Assembly: GCA_015075075.1 (NCBI GenBank)
Contig: JABTVA010000001.1
Coordinates: forward strand, 239,662 to 303,661
DNA from: Deltaproteobacteria bacterium
GTDB taxonomy: Bacteria; Desulfobacterota; GWC2-55-46
DNA: 64,000 nt
Direction: 5' to 3'
The notes beneath the pieces are model-generated. The model had not been told where the DNA came from. It ran no database searches and was given only the letters and a program-made list of their open reading frames with translations. A program made the translations under genes and the position numbers. The first letter of the stretch is position 1; each line of letters starts with the position of its first letter. Shown here piece by piece: positions 15,678 through 26,602 of the stretch.

Positions 15678-16537
15678 AGGACATAAGGCTCGTGGTGATC
15701 TCCGGGCCCTCGGGCTCGGGCAAGAGCACCGCCATAAAGGCGTTGGAGGACCTCGGCTTCTACTGCGTGGACAATATGCCAGTGGCGCTCCTTCCGAAGT
15801 TCCTGGAGCTACTGCCCCGCTCCGGCGAGATAGAGCGCGTGGCCGCGGTCGTCGACGTAAGGGAGAGGGGGTTCCTCAAGGACTTCATACCGGTCCTCTC
15901 GGAATTGAAGGCGGGAGGGTGCCGCCTCGAGGTCATATACCTTGAGGCGGACGACGGGGAACTCGTCCGGAGGTTCAGCGAGACCAGGAGGAGGCATCCG
16001 CTCGCAGCCGAGGAGAGCCCGCTCGAGGGGCTCTCCAGGGAGAGGGAGGCGTTAAAAGACCTCAAAGCCAATGCCGACCGGGTCATAGACACCACCGAGT
16101 TCAACGTCCACCAGCTGAGGGACCTCATAAAGGACATATTCTCGGGCCCCGCGGAGCGCGAGAGGATGGCCCTGAACCTCATCTCCTTCAGCTACCGCCA
16201 CGGCATACCGGCCGACTCCGACCTCGTCATGGACGTAAGGTTCCTCCCGAACCCGTATTTCGTGAATTCGCTTAAGCGCCTCGACGGAACGGACGATAGC
16301 GTCCGCGACTACCTCCTTTCAAGGGACGAAGCCAGGGAGTTCCTTTCGAGGTTCAAGGAGTTCCTCTCCTATCTCATCCCGCTCTACTGGAAGGAGGGGA
16401 TGTCCTATCTGACCATCGCCGTGGGCTGCACGGGCGGAAGGCACAGGTCGGTTGCGATGGTAGAGGCCCTTTCGGAAGGCCTGAACTCCGATAAGGTCGT
16501 GGTCAGGAAAAGGCACAGGGACATCGGCAAGACATAA
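15674..16537 (+). CDS. rapZ: RNase adapter / nucleotide-binding protein RapZ
   Basis: 287 residues starting with GTG 15674, which overlaps the hprK stop (GTGA). The N-terminal P-loop VVISGPSGSGKSTAIKALED, the central EVIYLEADDGELVRRFSETR with RRHPL, and the C-terminal RNA-binding part IAVGCTGGRHRSVAMVEALS are diagnostic. In enterobacteria RapZ guides RNase E to the GlmZ small RNA. In other phyla, where GlmZ is absent, it commonly sits beside hprK and PTS genes, as here, and its target is not known. Confidence 0.95.
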   Translation: MKDIRLVVISGPSGSGKSTAIKALEDLGFYCVDNMPVALLPKFLELLPRSGEIERVAAVVDVRERGFLKDFIPVLSELKAGGCRLEVIYLEADDGELVRRFSETRRRHPLAAEESPLEGLSREREALKDLKANADRVIDTTEFNVHQLRDLIKDIFSGPAERERMALNLISFSYRHGIPADSDLVMDVRFLPNPYFVNSLKRLDGTDDSVRDYLLSRDEAREFLSRFKEFLSYLIPLYWKEGMSYLTIAVGCTGGRHRSVAMVEALSEGLNSDKVVVRKRHRDIGKT

Positions 16538-16557
16538 AAAACGAGGGAAGGTTTGAG

Positions 16558-16962
16558 ATGATAGGAGCTGTAATCGTCACGCACGGCAGGCTCGCGGAGG
16601 CGCTCCTCGAGGCAACCGAGGCCATAACCGGCAAGGTGGAGGGCATAAGGATACTGGCCCTCTCGAGCTCTGACACAACCGACGGCATAAGGGACGTCCT
16701 TAGGGCCGCAGTCAGCGAGGTTGACGCGGGAAAGGGAGTGCTCGTCTTTACCGACATGTTCGGCGGTACGCCCACCAACATAGCCCTCTCGGCTTTCGAG
16801 GAGGACAGGGTGGAGGTCATCACGGGTGTGAACCTCCCGATGGTATTGAAGTACGTAAGCCACAGGTCGGACAAGGGGCTCGGCGAGCTTTCGGAGCTCC
16901 TTAAGGACTATGCGAGGAAGTCCATCGTGCTCGCGGGCGAGATGCTTAAGGATAAAAAATAG
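16558..16962 (+). CDS. PTS mannose-family EIIA component
   Basis: 134 residues, a single EIIA-Man domain. The phosphorylation site is His9 in MIGAVIVTHGRLAEALLEA, and VLVFTDMFGGTPTNIALSAF near residue 61 is the family signature. It starts at ATG 16558 after GGGAAGG. It accepts phosphate from HPr and would pass it to EIIB (next gene). No EIIC or EIID permease is present, so a sensory or regulatory role is likelier than transport. Confidence 0.93.
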   Translation: MIGAVIVTHGRLAEALLEATEAITGKVEGIRILALSSSDTTDGIRDVLRAAVSEVDAGKGVLVFTDMFGGTPTNIALSAFEEDRVEVITGVNLPMVLKYVSHRSDKGLGELSELLKDYARKSIVLAGEMLKDKK

Positions 16963-17019
16963 GAAAAGGCCCCGGTTGTTTTGATAAAATAAGGCGAGGG
17001 GCGCGTCAGGCTGAAACAT

Positions 17020-17484
17020 ATGCTCATCCTTATCAGGGTAGACGACAGGCTGCTGCACGGGCAGGTAATATGCTCCTGGGTCCCTTTCACCAGGGCGGAC
17101 GCGCTTGTAGTGGCCTCGGACGAGGCGGCAGGCGACCGGCTCGCGGCTGACATCATAGCGGCCTGCGGCTGCGAGGAGCTCAGCGTCCACGTGAAATCGG
17201 TCTCTGATGCCGCCCTCTGTCTTCCCGGGCTCTCGGAGAAGAGGGTGATGCTCGTTGTCGGAGATTTGAGGGACGCGATGAGGCTCTACGAGGCCGGGAC
17301 GAGGTTCAAGGCCCTGAACCTCGGGAACATACACCACGAGGGCGGAAGAAGGATAACCCCCTCCATAATCGTGAACGAGGAGGACGAGGGGATAATGGAG
17401 CGCTTCGAGGCAATGGGAGTGGATCTCGAGATACGGGACGTCCCGAGGAGCGCTCCGATAAGCTACGTCTCCGGCAGGAAATAA
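17020..17484 (+). CDS. PTS mannose/sorbose-family EIIB component
   Basis: 154 residues. The N-terminus LILIRVDDRLLHGQVICSW carries the phosphorylated His13; KALNLGNIHHEGGRRITPSI near 108 is a second conserved block. It would take phosphate from the EIIA encoded 58 bases upstream. In sugar-transporting systems it donates phosphate to an EIIC/EIID-bound hexose, but neither partner is encoded nearby. 17485-17584 before HPr holds nothing recognised. Confidence 0.93.
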   Translation: MLILIRVDDRLLHGQVICSWVPFTRADALVVASDEAAGDRLAADIIAACGCEELSVHVKSVSDAALCLPGLSEKRVMLVVGDLRDAMRLYEAGTRFKALNLGNIHHEGGRRITPSIIVNEEDEGIMERFEAMGVDLEIRDVPRSAPISYVSGRK

Positions 17485-17584
17485 GGCGCCAAAATAGGAA
17501 AAAGCAAGAGTAAGGCAAGAGTAAAGCGACGGTTGCCGGGCACGGGGCGCAAGAACAGCCCGGCGGCTTGGAAAGAGGGCCTGG

Positions 17585-17878
17585 ATGGAAAGCGGACAGG
17601 GCAGCGCGACAAGCCTGGAGAGGACCTATACGATAAAGAACAAGCTCGGCCTGCACGCCAGGGCGGCCGCGCTTTTCGTTCAGCTTGCGAACAGGTTCGA
17701 CTCCGAGATACTGGTCAGGAAGGACGACCAGGAGGTGAACGGCAAGAGCATAATGGGTATACTTATACTCGCCGCCACCCAGGGCTCTAAGGTGACGCTC
17801 CGCGTGGAGGGGGGCGACGCCGAAGGCGCCCTCGGGGCACTCGGCGATCTCATAGACAGGGGTTTTGGTGAGGATTGA
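17585..17878 (+). CDS. ptsH: Phosphocarrier protein HPr
   Basis: 97 residues, with about ten extra at the N-terminus. His24 in NKLGLHARAAALFVQLAN is the site phosphorylated by EI, and Ser55 in VNGKSIMGILILA is the site used by HPr kinase. Having both residues intact together with hprK upstream argues for a complete Ser/His dual-phosphorylation switch. The stop TGA overlaps the ATG of ptsI (TGATG). Confidence 0.95.
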   Translation: MESGQGSATSLERTYTIKNKLGLHARAAALFVQLANRFDSEILVRKDDQEVNGKSIMGILILAATQGSKVTLRVEGGDAEGALGALGDLIDRGFGED

Positions 17879-19646
17879 TGCCTGATAACAGGAAACAAGT
17901 CATATTGATGAAGGGCATAGGCGTGTCTTCCGGCATCGTCATCGGAAAGGCCTATATCCTTGAGCGGGGCAAGGTCGAGCCTGCCCAGTTCTGCTATCTC
18001 GAGCCATCCGAGACCGAGCGCGAGATCGAGCGGTTCAAGAGCGCCATGAAGGCGTCCAGGGACCAGCTCATGCGCATCAGGAACCGGATGGAGAAGGACG
18101 GCAAGGGCAAGGAGCACATCCGCATAATAGACGCGCACCTCATGATCCTCAAGGACAATATGCTCATAAACGACACCATGAAGGTGATACGCGAGCAGAG
18201 GGTCAACGCGGAGTGGGCGCTGAAGACCGTCCTCAAGGAAGTGATGGACTACTTCGAGAGGATGGACGACCAGTACCTCCGCGAGCGCGCGATGGACATA
18301 GAGCACCTGGTGAACAGGGTGCTCCTTAACCTCATGGGCCGGAAACACGAGTCCGTGGCGGCCATAAAGGAGCCGGTCGTCGTGGTCGCGCACGACCTCG
18401 CGCCGACCGACACCGCCCAGATGGTCCGCGGCACCGTGCTCGGGTTCCTCACCGACGTGGGCGGCAAGACCTCTCATACGGCAATAATGGCGAGGTCCCT
18501 CGAGATACCGGCGGTCGTGGGCCTCGAGTCCATAACCAGGAAGGCCGAGTCCGGCGATACCGTCATAGTGGACGGCACGACCGGGACCGTCATCATAAAC
18601 CCCTCCGAGAGCGTAGTCGAGGTCTATAAGAGGAGGCGGGAGCGGTACGAGAACTACGGAAAGGCCCTCTTCCACTACAAGGACCTCCCGAGCGAGACGA
18701 CCGACGGCAGGCGCGTAAGGCTCATGGGCAACATGGAGATAGTGGAGGAGATAGACTCCCTCGTAGAGCACGGGGCCGAGGGCATAGGCCTCTACAGGAC
18801 CGAGTTCCTGTACCTCAACAGGAAGGGCCTGCCCACGGAAGACGAGCACGTGAAGGCCTACCGCCAGGTCGCGAAGAGGATGTCCCCGCACCCGGTGGTA
18901 ATAAGGACCCTCGACGTGGGAGGGGACAAGGTGCTTACCCAGGCCGCCCCGCCGGACGAGATAAACCCGGCAATGGGCCTCCGGGCGATAAGGTTCTGCC
19001 TCAAGAACGTGGACATCTTCAAGACCCAGCTCCGGGGCATACTGCGGGCCAGCGCCTACGGGGACATAAAGGTGATGTTCCCGATGATATCCGGCATAGA
19101 GGAGATAAGAAGGGCGAAGCAGATACTCGAGGAATGCAAAAAGGAACTTAAGGGCGAGGGCAAGCCCTTCAACCAGGACATAGAGGTCGGCGTCATGATA
19201 GAGGTGCCGTCAGCCGCGATGATAGCCGACCTCATCGTCAAGGAGGTCAGGTTTATTCCCATCGGCACGAACGACCTCCTGCAGTACTCGTTCGCGATAG
19301 ACCGAACGAGCACGTCGCATACCTTTACGAGCCCTTCCACCCGGCCGTGCTCCGGATAATAAAGGGGGTCATAGAGGCGGCCAACAAGGCCGGGGTGAGC
19401 GTATCCGTATGCGGCGAGATGGCCGGAGAGCCGGAGTACGCACTAATACTCCTCGGCTTCGGGGTGGACCACCTCTCGATGAACGCGTATTCGATACTCC
19501 GGGTAAAGAGGCTCATAAGGTCCATAAGCCACGCCGAGGCCAGGAAGATATGCAGGAACATACTCGGTTTCGCAACGGCCAAGGAGGTCGAGGACCAGAT
19601 AAACGCCAAGCTCCCCGGGCTCTACAGGGAGGAGTTCTGGAGCTGA
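17878..19646 (+). CDS. ptsI: PTS enzyme I, one frameshift near 19303
   Basis: Phosphoenolpyruvate-protein phosphotransferase, about 590 residues when repaired. ATG 17878 overlaps the HPr stop. Blocks: GIGVSSGIVIGKAYILERG (N-terminus), LTDVGGKTSHTAIMARSLEI with active His near 200, YRTEFLYLNRKGLPTEDEH near 300, and SVCGEMAGEPEYALILLGFG near 505. At 19301-19307 the sequence GACCGAACGAG lacks one base (family reading D-R-N-E-H-V). The downstream frame then continues through AYLYEPFHPAVLRIIKGV to 19646. Enzyme I begins the relay to HPr, EIIA and PtsN. The deletion is more likely a sequencing error than inactivation. Confidence 0.92.
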
Positions 19647-19698
19647 GGGGCGGCGGCATCCTCCTTTTTTGACGCCGGCTATCCAGAGGTGTTTTTGG

Positions 19699-19727
19699 TT
19701 GACAAACACCGGGAAAGGTTCAATAAT
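19699..19727 (+). promoter_or_regulatory. Sigma-70-type promoter of metK
   Basis: TTGACA (19699-19704) and AATAAT (19722-19727) are separated by 17 bases and lie 45 bases before the metK start. The leader is too short for a SAM riboswitch, and no such structure is apparent. Confidence 0.7.
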
Positions 19728-19771
19728 ATCGAATTCTCGGCCTTTACAAAGACTAAGGAGGCGCCAAAACA

Positions 19772-22289
<2,518 letters not shown>

Positions 22290-22302
22290 CATGGCCTGAC
22301 AG

Positions 22303-22336
22303 GGGGCGGGGACAAAGGTTCCCGCCCCTTTTTTTT
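22303..22336 (+). terminator. Intrinsic terminator after ahcY
   Basis: Stem GGGGCGGG / CCCGCCCC with a 10-base loop, followed by eight or more T. Confidence 0.9.
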
Positions 22337-22405
22337 AACAGGCTTGCCGAAAAAAAACATTGAGAGAACCTTTTTGTAAAAAGTTTCTCCCAAAAGTCTT
22401 TTCCG
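22335..22405. repeat. R5 half element
   Basis: TTGAGAGAACCTTTTTGTAA followed by AAAGTTTCTCCCAAAAGTC matches, in reverse, the right half of the R5 element near 35955-36018. It begins TTAACAGGCTTGCCGAAAA, parallel to TTTAACAGGGGGCTGAAAA there. It immediately follows the ahcY terminator. Confidence 0.65.
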
Positions 22406-22425
22406 CATCGTGTGTCCAAAAAACC

Positions 22426-22453
22426 TTTACATAGACGCGAGTTGTGCTAAAAT
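22426..22453 (+). promoter_or_regulatory. Probable cheA promoter
   Basis: TTTACA (22426-22431) and an extended -10 TGCTAAAAT (22445-22453) with 16-base hexamer spacing. It implies a start near 22460 and a leader of about 235 bases before cheA. Confidence 0.5.
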
Positions 22454-22459
22454 ATAGGT

Positions 22460-22695
22460 CCAAAGGTTGATGGTGACCGGGACCTGCCTACGTCAGGCGG
22501 AAGATGTAACCCCATGACTTCGCTATCTATTCTGGCGGGAACTTCTCTTTTTCGCCCTTCTGGCGGGACCCAGTCCTGGCCGGTCCAGCCATATTTCACC
22601 TCCTCCGGCCATATCGGCACGCACTGTTGCATATCCTTCCAGTCAAGCTGTTTTCAGGGATTATCAGGACCTTCATCTTTGACGGGCGGCTGTAG
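22460..22695 (+). other. Long leader or gap upstream of cheA, unassigned
   Basis: This stretch has no plus-strand gene. It contains an 11-base direct repeat TTCTGGCGGGA (about 22529 and 22559) and a short stem (CCTGCC/GGCAGG type) near 22480. On the minus strand a 61-residue frame (22632-22447) with codons of coding-like composition is open and contains GWTGQDWVPPEG. A one-base shift near 22640 would join it to MKVLIIPEN starting about 22676, giving a roughly 75-residue protein. I do not recognise it. It could be a small divergent gene with an indel, or chance. Confidence 0.3.
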
Positions 22696-24729
22696 GTGGC
22701 TAAGAGAGACTTGAAATCAGAGCGGTTCAGGGAATTCCTTGCCGAAGCTGAGGACGTCCTCAACTCCATGGGGAAGGGGCTCACGAAGCTCGGCAAGGGC
22801 GTGAAGGCCGGCATAATAGACCCCGCCGTCCTCAACAGCGTTTTCCGTTCCGCCCATACGCTCAAGGGCATGTGCGGCATATTCGAGCAGACCGAGCTTG
22901 CCGCTCTCAGCCACTCTATGGAAGACACCCTCGACCTCCTCCGCCTCGGGAGGATCGCCCTCACCGACGAAGTCCTCTATAACATAATGAACGCCCAGGA
23001 CCTGATGGCGAAGATAATCGCCTCAAAAGGCTCCGGGGACTTTACCGGCGAGATAGAGGCCGCGAAGACGGCCCTCTCTATGATGCAGAACGTAAAGAGG
23101 ACCAGGCCCAGGGACGAGTTCGCCAAGGACCTGGTTTCCGTACTCACCGACTACGAGGACCACAGGCTCCGCGAGAACCTCCGGGGCGGCAAGAACATAC
23201 TGATAGTGAGCGTAAGGTTCCCCATTACGAGCTTCGACAGGGGATACATGGCGCTCACGGACCTCTTGAAGACCGAATCCGAGGTCATAGCGACGCTCCC
23301 TTCTTCCAAGACCAGCCACGAGTTCCTCCACTTCGACATCCTCATCGGCACGGCAAGGGACAGGCATTTCCTGGCGGACCTCGTAAAGGACATCGCCGAG
23401 CCGGAGATCAAGGTTCTTGCCGAGCCAGCGGCAAGGCCGGAAAACCGCGAGTTCGAGGTAATAAAGGGGACCGGCGGATACATCCACCACGGAAGGGCTG
23501 GTTCGCTCCGGAGGGTCAGCAACACCGTAAGGGTGAACATATCCAAGCTCGATTCCATAATGAACATCATAAGCGAGCTCGGCATATTGAAATCCGATAT
23601 TTCCGCGCTGAGTTCCGACCTCAAGGGGCACCACGAGTTCTCGGTCTACGGGATAGAGCTCTCGAAAACGGGGAAAAACCTCGACAGGAAGCTTTCAGAG
23701 CTCAGGGACAGCGTCCTCGACGTGAGGATGGTCCCCATAGGCCAGCTCTTCGGGAGGTTCGACGCATTCATCGGGAAGCTTTCCAGGGAGACCGGCAAGG
23801 AGATGAGGATCGTAACCTACGGCGACGAGACCGAGCTCGACAAGCTCATCGTCGAGGAGCTTGCGGACCCGCTCATGCACATAATCAGGAACGTGGCCGA
23901 CCACGCCATAGAGGCCCCGGTCGTGAGGGAGGCCCTCGGCAAGCCCAGGACGGGCACCATAACCTTTTCGGCCTACCAGAAGGGGAACCACGTGGTCGTG
24001 GAGGTCAAGGACGACGGCGCCGGGATAGACGTAGACCTCGTGAAGGAGAAGTCCGTTCTGAAGGGGCTCATAACCGGGGATTACGCGGACGGGCTTTCGA
24101 GGCAGGAGGCGCTGGAGCTCATATTCACCCCGGGCTTTTCCACCAGGGACGTCGTGAGCGAGACATCCGGCAGGGGCGTAGGAATGGACGTCGTAAAGGA
24201 GAACATAACGCGCCTTTCCGGCATAATCGACATCGAGACGGTAAAGGGCAAGGGCACGCGGCTCATACTCACCATCCCCATAACGCTCGCGATAATCCAG
24301 GCCCTTATAATCGAGGACGCCGGGAAGAGGTACGCGGTGCCCCTCAATTCCGTCGTGGAAATAGTGGAATTAAGGGCCGCGTCACTCGCTTCCGTGGATA
24401 CCGAGGGGGCCATAAGCGTGGAGGACAGGGTCGTGCCTGCCGTGAGGCTGTCGAGGTTTTTCGGCCACCCCCATTCAGGGAGCAGCCACGCATACGGCAT
24501 AGTCGCGGGGCTTGCCGAACACAGGCTATGCCTCGTCGCGGACCATCTGCTGGAGGAGCTTGACGTCGTCATAAAGCCGCTTTCGAGGATGCTCAAGGCC
24601 CCGGGCATCGCGGGCGCAACCGACATAGGCGCCCAGGGCACCATGCTGGTGCTGGACGTCACAGGCATACTCGAAAAGGTCATACGGGAGAGGAAGGCCG
24701 GGCTGCCGGCGCGGACTGCAGGCGTATGA
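22696..24729 (+). CDS. cheA: Chemotaxis-type histidine kinase CheA
   Basis: 677 residues starting at GTG 22696. Domains: HPt with His54 in SVFRSAHTLKGMCGIFEQTE (residues 1-110), a middle domain around residues 140-250 unlike the usual CheY-binding P2, dimerisation region near 270-340, HATPase with HIIRNVADHAIEAP (N box, near 395), VKDDGAGID (G1) and TSGRGVGMDVVKENI (G2), and a CheW-like regulatory domain from about residue 535. It autophosphorylates and passes phosphate to a response regulator. No CheY, CheB, CheR or receptor gene is nearby, so its pathway (motility, pili or another output) is open. Its end overlaps cheW at ATGA. Confidence 0.92.
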   Translation: MAKRDLKSERFREFLAEAEDVLNSMGKGLTKLGKGVKAGIIDPAVLNSVFRSAHTLKGMCGIFEQTELAALSHSMEDTLDLLRLGRIALTDEVLYNIMNAQDLMAKIIASKGSGDFTGEIEAAKTALSMMQNVKRTRPRDEFAKDLVSVLTDYEDHRLRENLRGGKNILIVSVRFPITSFDRGYMALTDLLKTESEVIATLPSSKTSHEFLHFDILIGTARDRHFLADLVKDIAEPEIKVLAEPAARPENREFEVIKGTGGYIHHGRAGSLRRVSNTVRVNISKLDSIMNIISELGILKSDISALSSDLKGHHEFSVYGIELSKTGKNLDRKLSELRDSVLDVRMVPIGQLFGRFDAFIGKLSRETGKEMRIVTYGDETELDKLIVEELADPLMHIIRNVADHAIEAPVVREALGKPRTGTITFSAYQKGNHVVVEVKDDGAGIDVDLVKEKSVLKGLITGDYADGLSRQEALELIFTPGFSTRDVVSETSGRGVGMDVVKENITRLSGIIDIETVKGKGTRLILTIPITLAIIQALIIEDAGKRYAVPLNSVVEIVELRAASLASVDTEGAISVEDRVVPAVRLSRFFGHPHSGSSHAYGIVAGLAEHRLCLVADHLLEELDVVIKPLSRMLKAPGIAGATDIGAQGTMLVLDVTGILEKVIRERKAGLPARTAGV

Positions 24730-25251
24730 AGAATGCGATAAGGCTCAAGATAGCCGAGGAGGCCCCGCGCCAGGCGACGTTTGCGCCGACGGTCGAGAAC
24801 TACGACGAGAGCCTCGATCACAGGAAGAAATCCGCCGAGGGGACGATCAACATCATCTCGTTCTTCCTCGGGGCGGATGAATACGCCTTCGAGGTCTCCG
24901 AGGCGGTGGAGGTATTGAGGCCCAGGCAGGCTACTGAGGTCCCGTGGACCCCGGCTTACATACAGGGCATACTTTCGGTAAGGGGCGAGATGGTCCCGGT
25001 CCTTGATTTGAAGATGCGCCTCGGCTGGGAAGGTGAACGGCAGGCCCACGGCCAGGATACTCATCGTTGCCGTGGAAGACCTGAAGGCCGGCTACTGGTC
25101 GACAGGCTTTCCGGGGTAAAGAGGTGCCTGCCAGGCTCCTGGAGCCGCCCCGGAGATTCAGAGCCACAGGCCGCCGCGTAAGGCAGTGATACGACGGGGA
25201 AAAGGTGAAAAGCTCCTCGACGCAGGAGTTTTGATACAGCAGAGAAATTGA
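24726..25251 (+). CDS. cheW: CheW-like coupling protein, frameshifted
   Basis: Begins at ATG 24726 overlapping the cheA stop. The first 100 residues are intact: an N-terminal extension of about 40, then IISFFLGADEYAFEVSEAVE and TPAYIQGILSVRGEMVPVLD, typical of CheW. After LGW at about 25025 the frame is lost. KVNGRPTARILIVAVEDLKA, LLVDRLSGVK and VPARLLEPP lie in alternating frames, so at least three single-base indels occur between 25025 and 25165. The repaired gene ends at TGA 25249-25251, where it overlaps the next ATG. It links receptors to CheA. Runs of G at the break points suggest sequencing error. Confidence 0.8.
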
Positions 25252-25734
25252 TGGAAGGGCTTCAGGTCGAAATATACCAGGCCTGATTTCCAGTTCATCC
25301 GGTTCCGTCTCGGCACTATCGAGTTCGGCATCGAAATCGGCGAGGTAAAGGAGATACTGAGGCTCAAGGAGCCGCAAAAGGCGCAATGGGCCCCGGGGTT
25401 TATCGAGGGGCTCATAAAGGTGAGGTCAATGACGCTGCCGGTCATAGACCTCAGGAAAAGATTTTCCTTCCAGGCAGTGCCGACGGAAACCGCAAGAATT
25501 ATAGTTACTTCAGCAGATTCCCTGAGAATTGGTCTAATTGTCGACGAGGTCTCTGACATCGCGCTTGGGGCCAGGGAGGTCACTTTAAAGCCGGAGTCCT
25601 CTGACTCCGTATGGGACGACTGTCTCGAAGTCATTGTCGAGACCGGGAGCGGAAAGGTATTCATCATAAATCCATCGAAGGTCTTAAGCGTCGAGGAAAA
25701 GAAATACCTGGCATGCCCCGTAAAGGACCAATAA
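25251..25734 (+). CDS. Second CheW-like coupling protein, one indel near its start
   Basis: About 160 residues when repaired. ATG 25251 overlaps the preceding stop (TGATG), but reading fails at a GGG near 25257-25259. Removing one G gives MEGFRSKYTRPDFQFIRFRL, continuing to GTIEFGIEIGEVKEILRL, the CheW start. The intact part from 25420 contains MTLPVIDLRKRFSF, VDEVSDIALGAREVTLKPES and KVFIINPSKVLSVEEK. It is the third gene of the cheA-cheW-cheW unit. Two adaptors with one kinase suggest two receptor classes or two array layers, which is inference. Confidence 0.8.
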
Positions 25735-25758
25735 CGGGCTGCCGGGCCGTCAATTGCC

Positions 25759-25786
25759 TTGAAAATCCACCGATTCCCGTGATAAA
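25759..25786 (+). promoter_or_regulatory. Possible promoter of the BamD-like gene
   Basis: TTGAAA (25759-25764) and GATAAA (25781-25786), 16 bases apart. If used, transcription starts near 25793, too close for translation from ATG 25796 and favouring the later start codons. Confidence 0.35.
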
Positions 25787-25834
25787 TTTATTTCAATGAC
25801 ATCGGCATTCCAAAAGATGAAAAGGGCTTTGGAG

Positions 25835-26587
25835 ATGGCCCGGATAAGGGCCGTTTTTTCGTCTCTCCTCCTGGCGTTCGTGATGGCCGGGTTTTCGGGG
25901 TGCGCGTCCGCCCCGGAGGTCTATAAGAGGGACGCTGCCGAGCTCTATAATTCCGGCATGCAGGCCTATCTCGGCGGCAGGCTGGAAGAGGCCGACAAGA
26001 GCTTCAGGACGCTCCTGGAAGACCATCCGATGAGCCAGTATTCCGTCGAGGCCGAACTCCTCCTGGGAGACGTCAGCTATGCGATGGAGAATTACGAGGA
26101 CGCCGGCGCCTATTACGCCAATTTCATCGCGCTCCGCCCGGCCCACGCCAGGGCGTCTTACGCGCTCTTCCAGAAGGGCATGAGCCACATGAAAGAGGTG
26201 CTCTCCCTCGACAGGGACCAGACCTCGACGAGAAAGGCCCTGTTCGCGTTCGAAGACCTGCTTGCCGCATACCCGGATTCGCCGTACGCGGAAAGGTCAA
26301 GCGAGTTCATCGCGTTCCTCCGGGGGAGGCTCGCCGAGAGGGAATTCTACATCGCCAGCTTCTATTTCAAGAAGAAGAACTACAAGGGCTCGCTCGGTCG
26401 GCTGAGGGACATACTTGCCGAATACCCGGACGCCGGCATAACCGACAAGGCCCTTTTCTACATAGGCGAGTCCTATCTCAAGCTCGGCGAGAAGGGGCTT
26501 GCCGAGGACGCCTTCTCCACTCTTCTGAAAAACTACCCGGAAAGCCCTTACGCAGTTGACGCAAAAAACAGGATGAGCGCGGGATAG
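25835..26587 (+). CDS. BamD-like outer-membrane assembly lipoprotein
   Basis: Start ATG 25835 is preferred over 25796 and 25817. It gives MARIRAVFSSLLLAFVMAGF then SGC, a textbook lipoprotein signal with lipobox FSGC, and has AAAAGGG about 9 bases upstream. The mature part (about 228 residues) is a series of TPR-like helices: ELYNSGMQAYLGGRLEEADK, LLLGDVSYAMENYEDAGAYY and ALFYIGESYLKLGEKGLAED. The spaced YP motifs (HPMSQYSVEAELLLGD, YPDSPYAER, YPESPYAVDAKNR) are those of BamD/YfiO. BamD is the essential lipoprotein partner of BamA in beta-barrel insertion. A general TPR lipoprotein such as YbgF/CpoB is the alternative. Confidence 0.75.
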   Translation: MARIRAVFSSLLLAFVMAGFSGCASAPEVYKRDAAELYNSGMQAYLGGRLEEADKSFRTLLEDHPMSQYSVEAELLLGDVSYAMENYEDAGAYYANFIALRPAHARASYALFQKGMSHMKEVLSLDRDQTSTRKALFAFEDLLAAYPDSPYAERSSEFIAFLRGRLAEREFYIASFYFKKKNYKGSLGRLRDILAEYPDAGITDKALFYIGESYLKLGEKGLAEDAFSTLLKNYPESPYAVDAKNRMSAG

Positions 26588-26602
26588 CCGCTTAGGAGGA
26601 AT

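Noticed and set aside
17680..18891. A 403-codon minus-strand open frame opposite ptsI
   Set aside because: High-GC antisense shadow of enzyme I; no domain and no start signal.
19705..19771. SAM riboswitch before metK
   Set aside because: The space between promoter and start is under 50 bases and shows no such fold.
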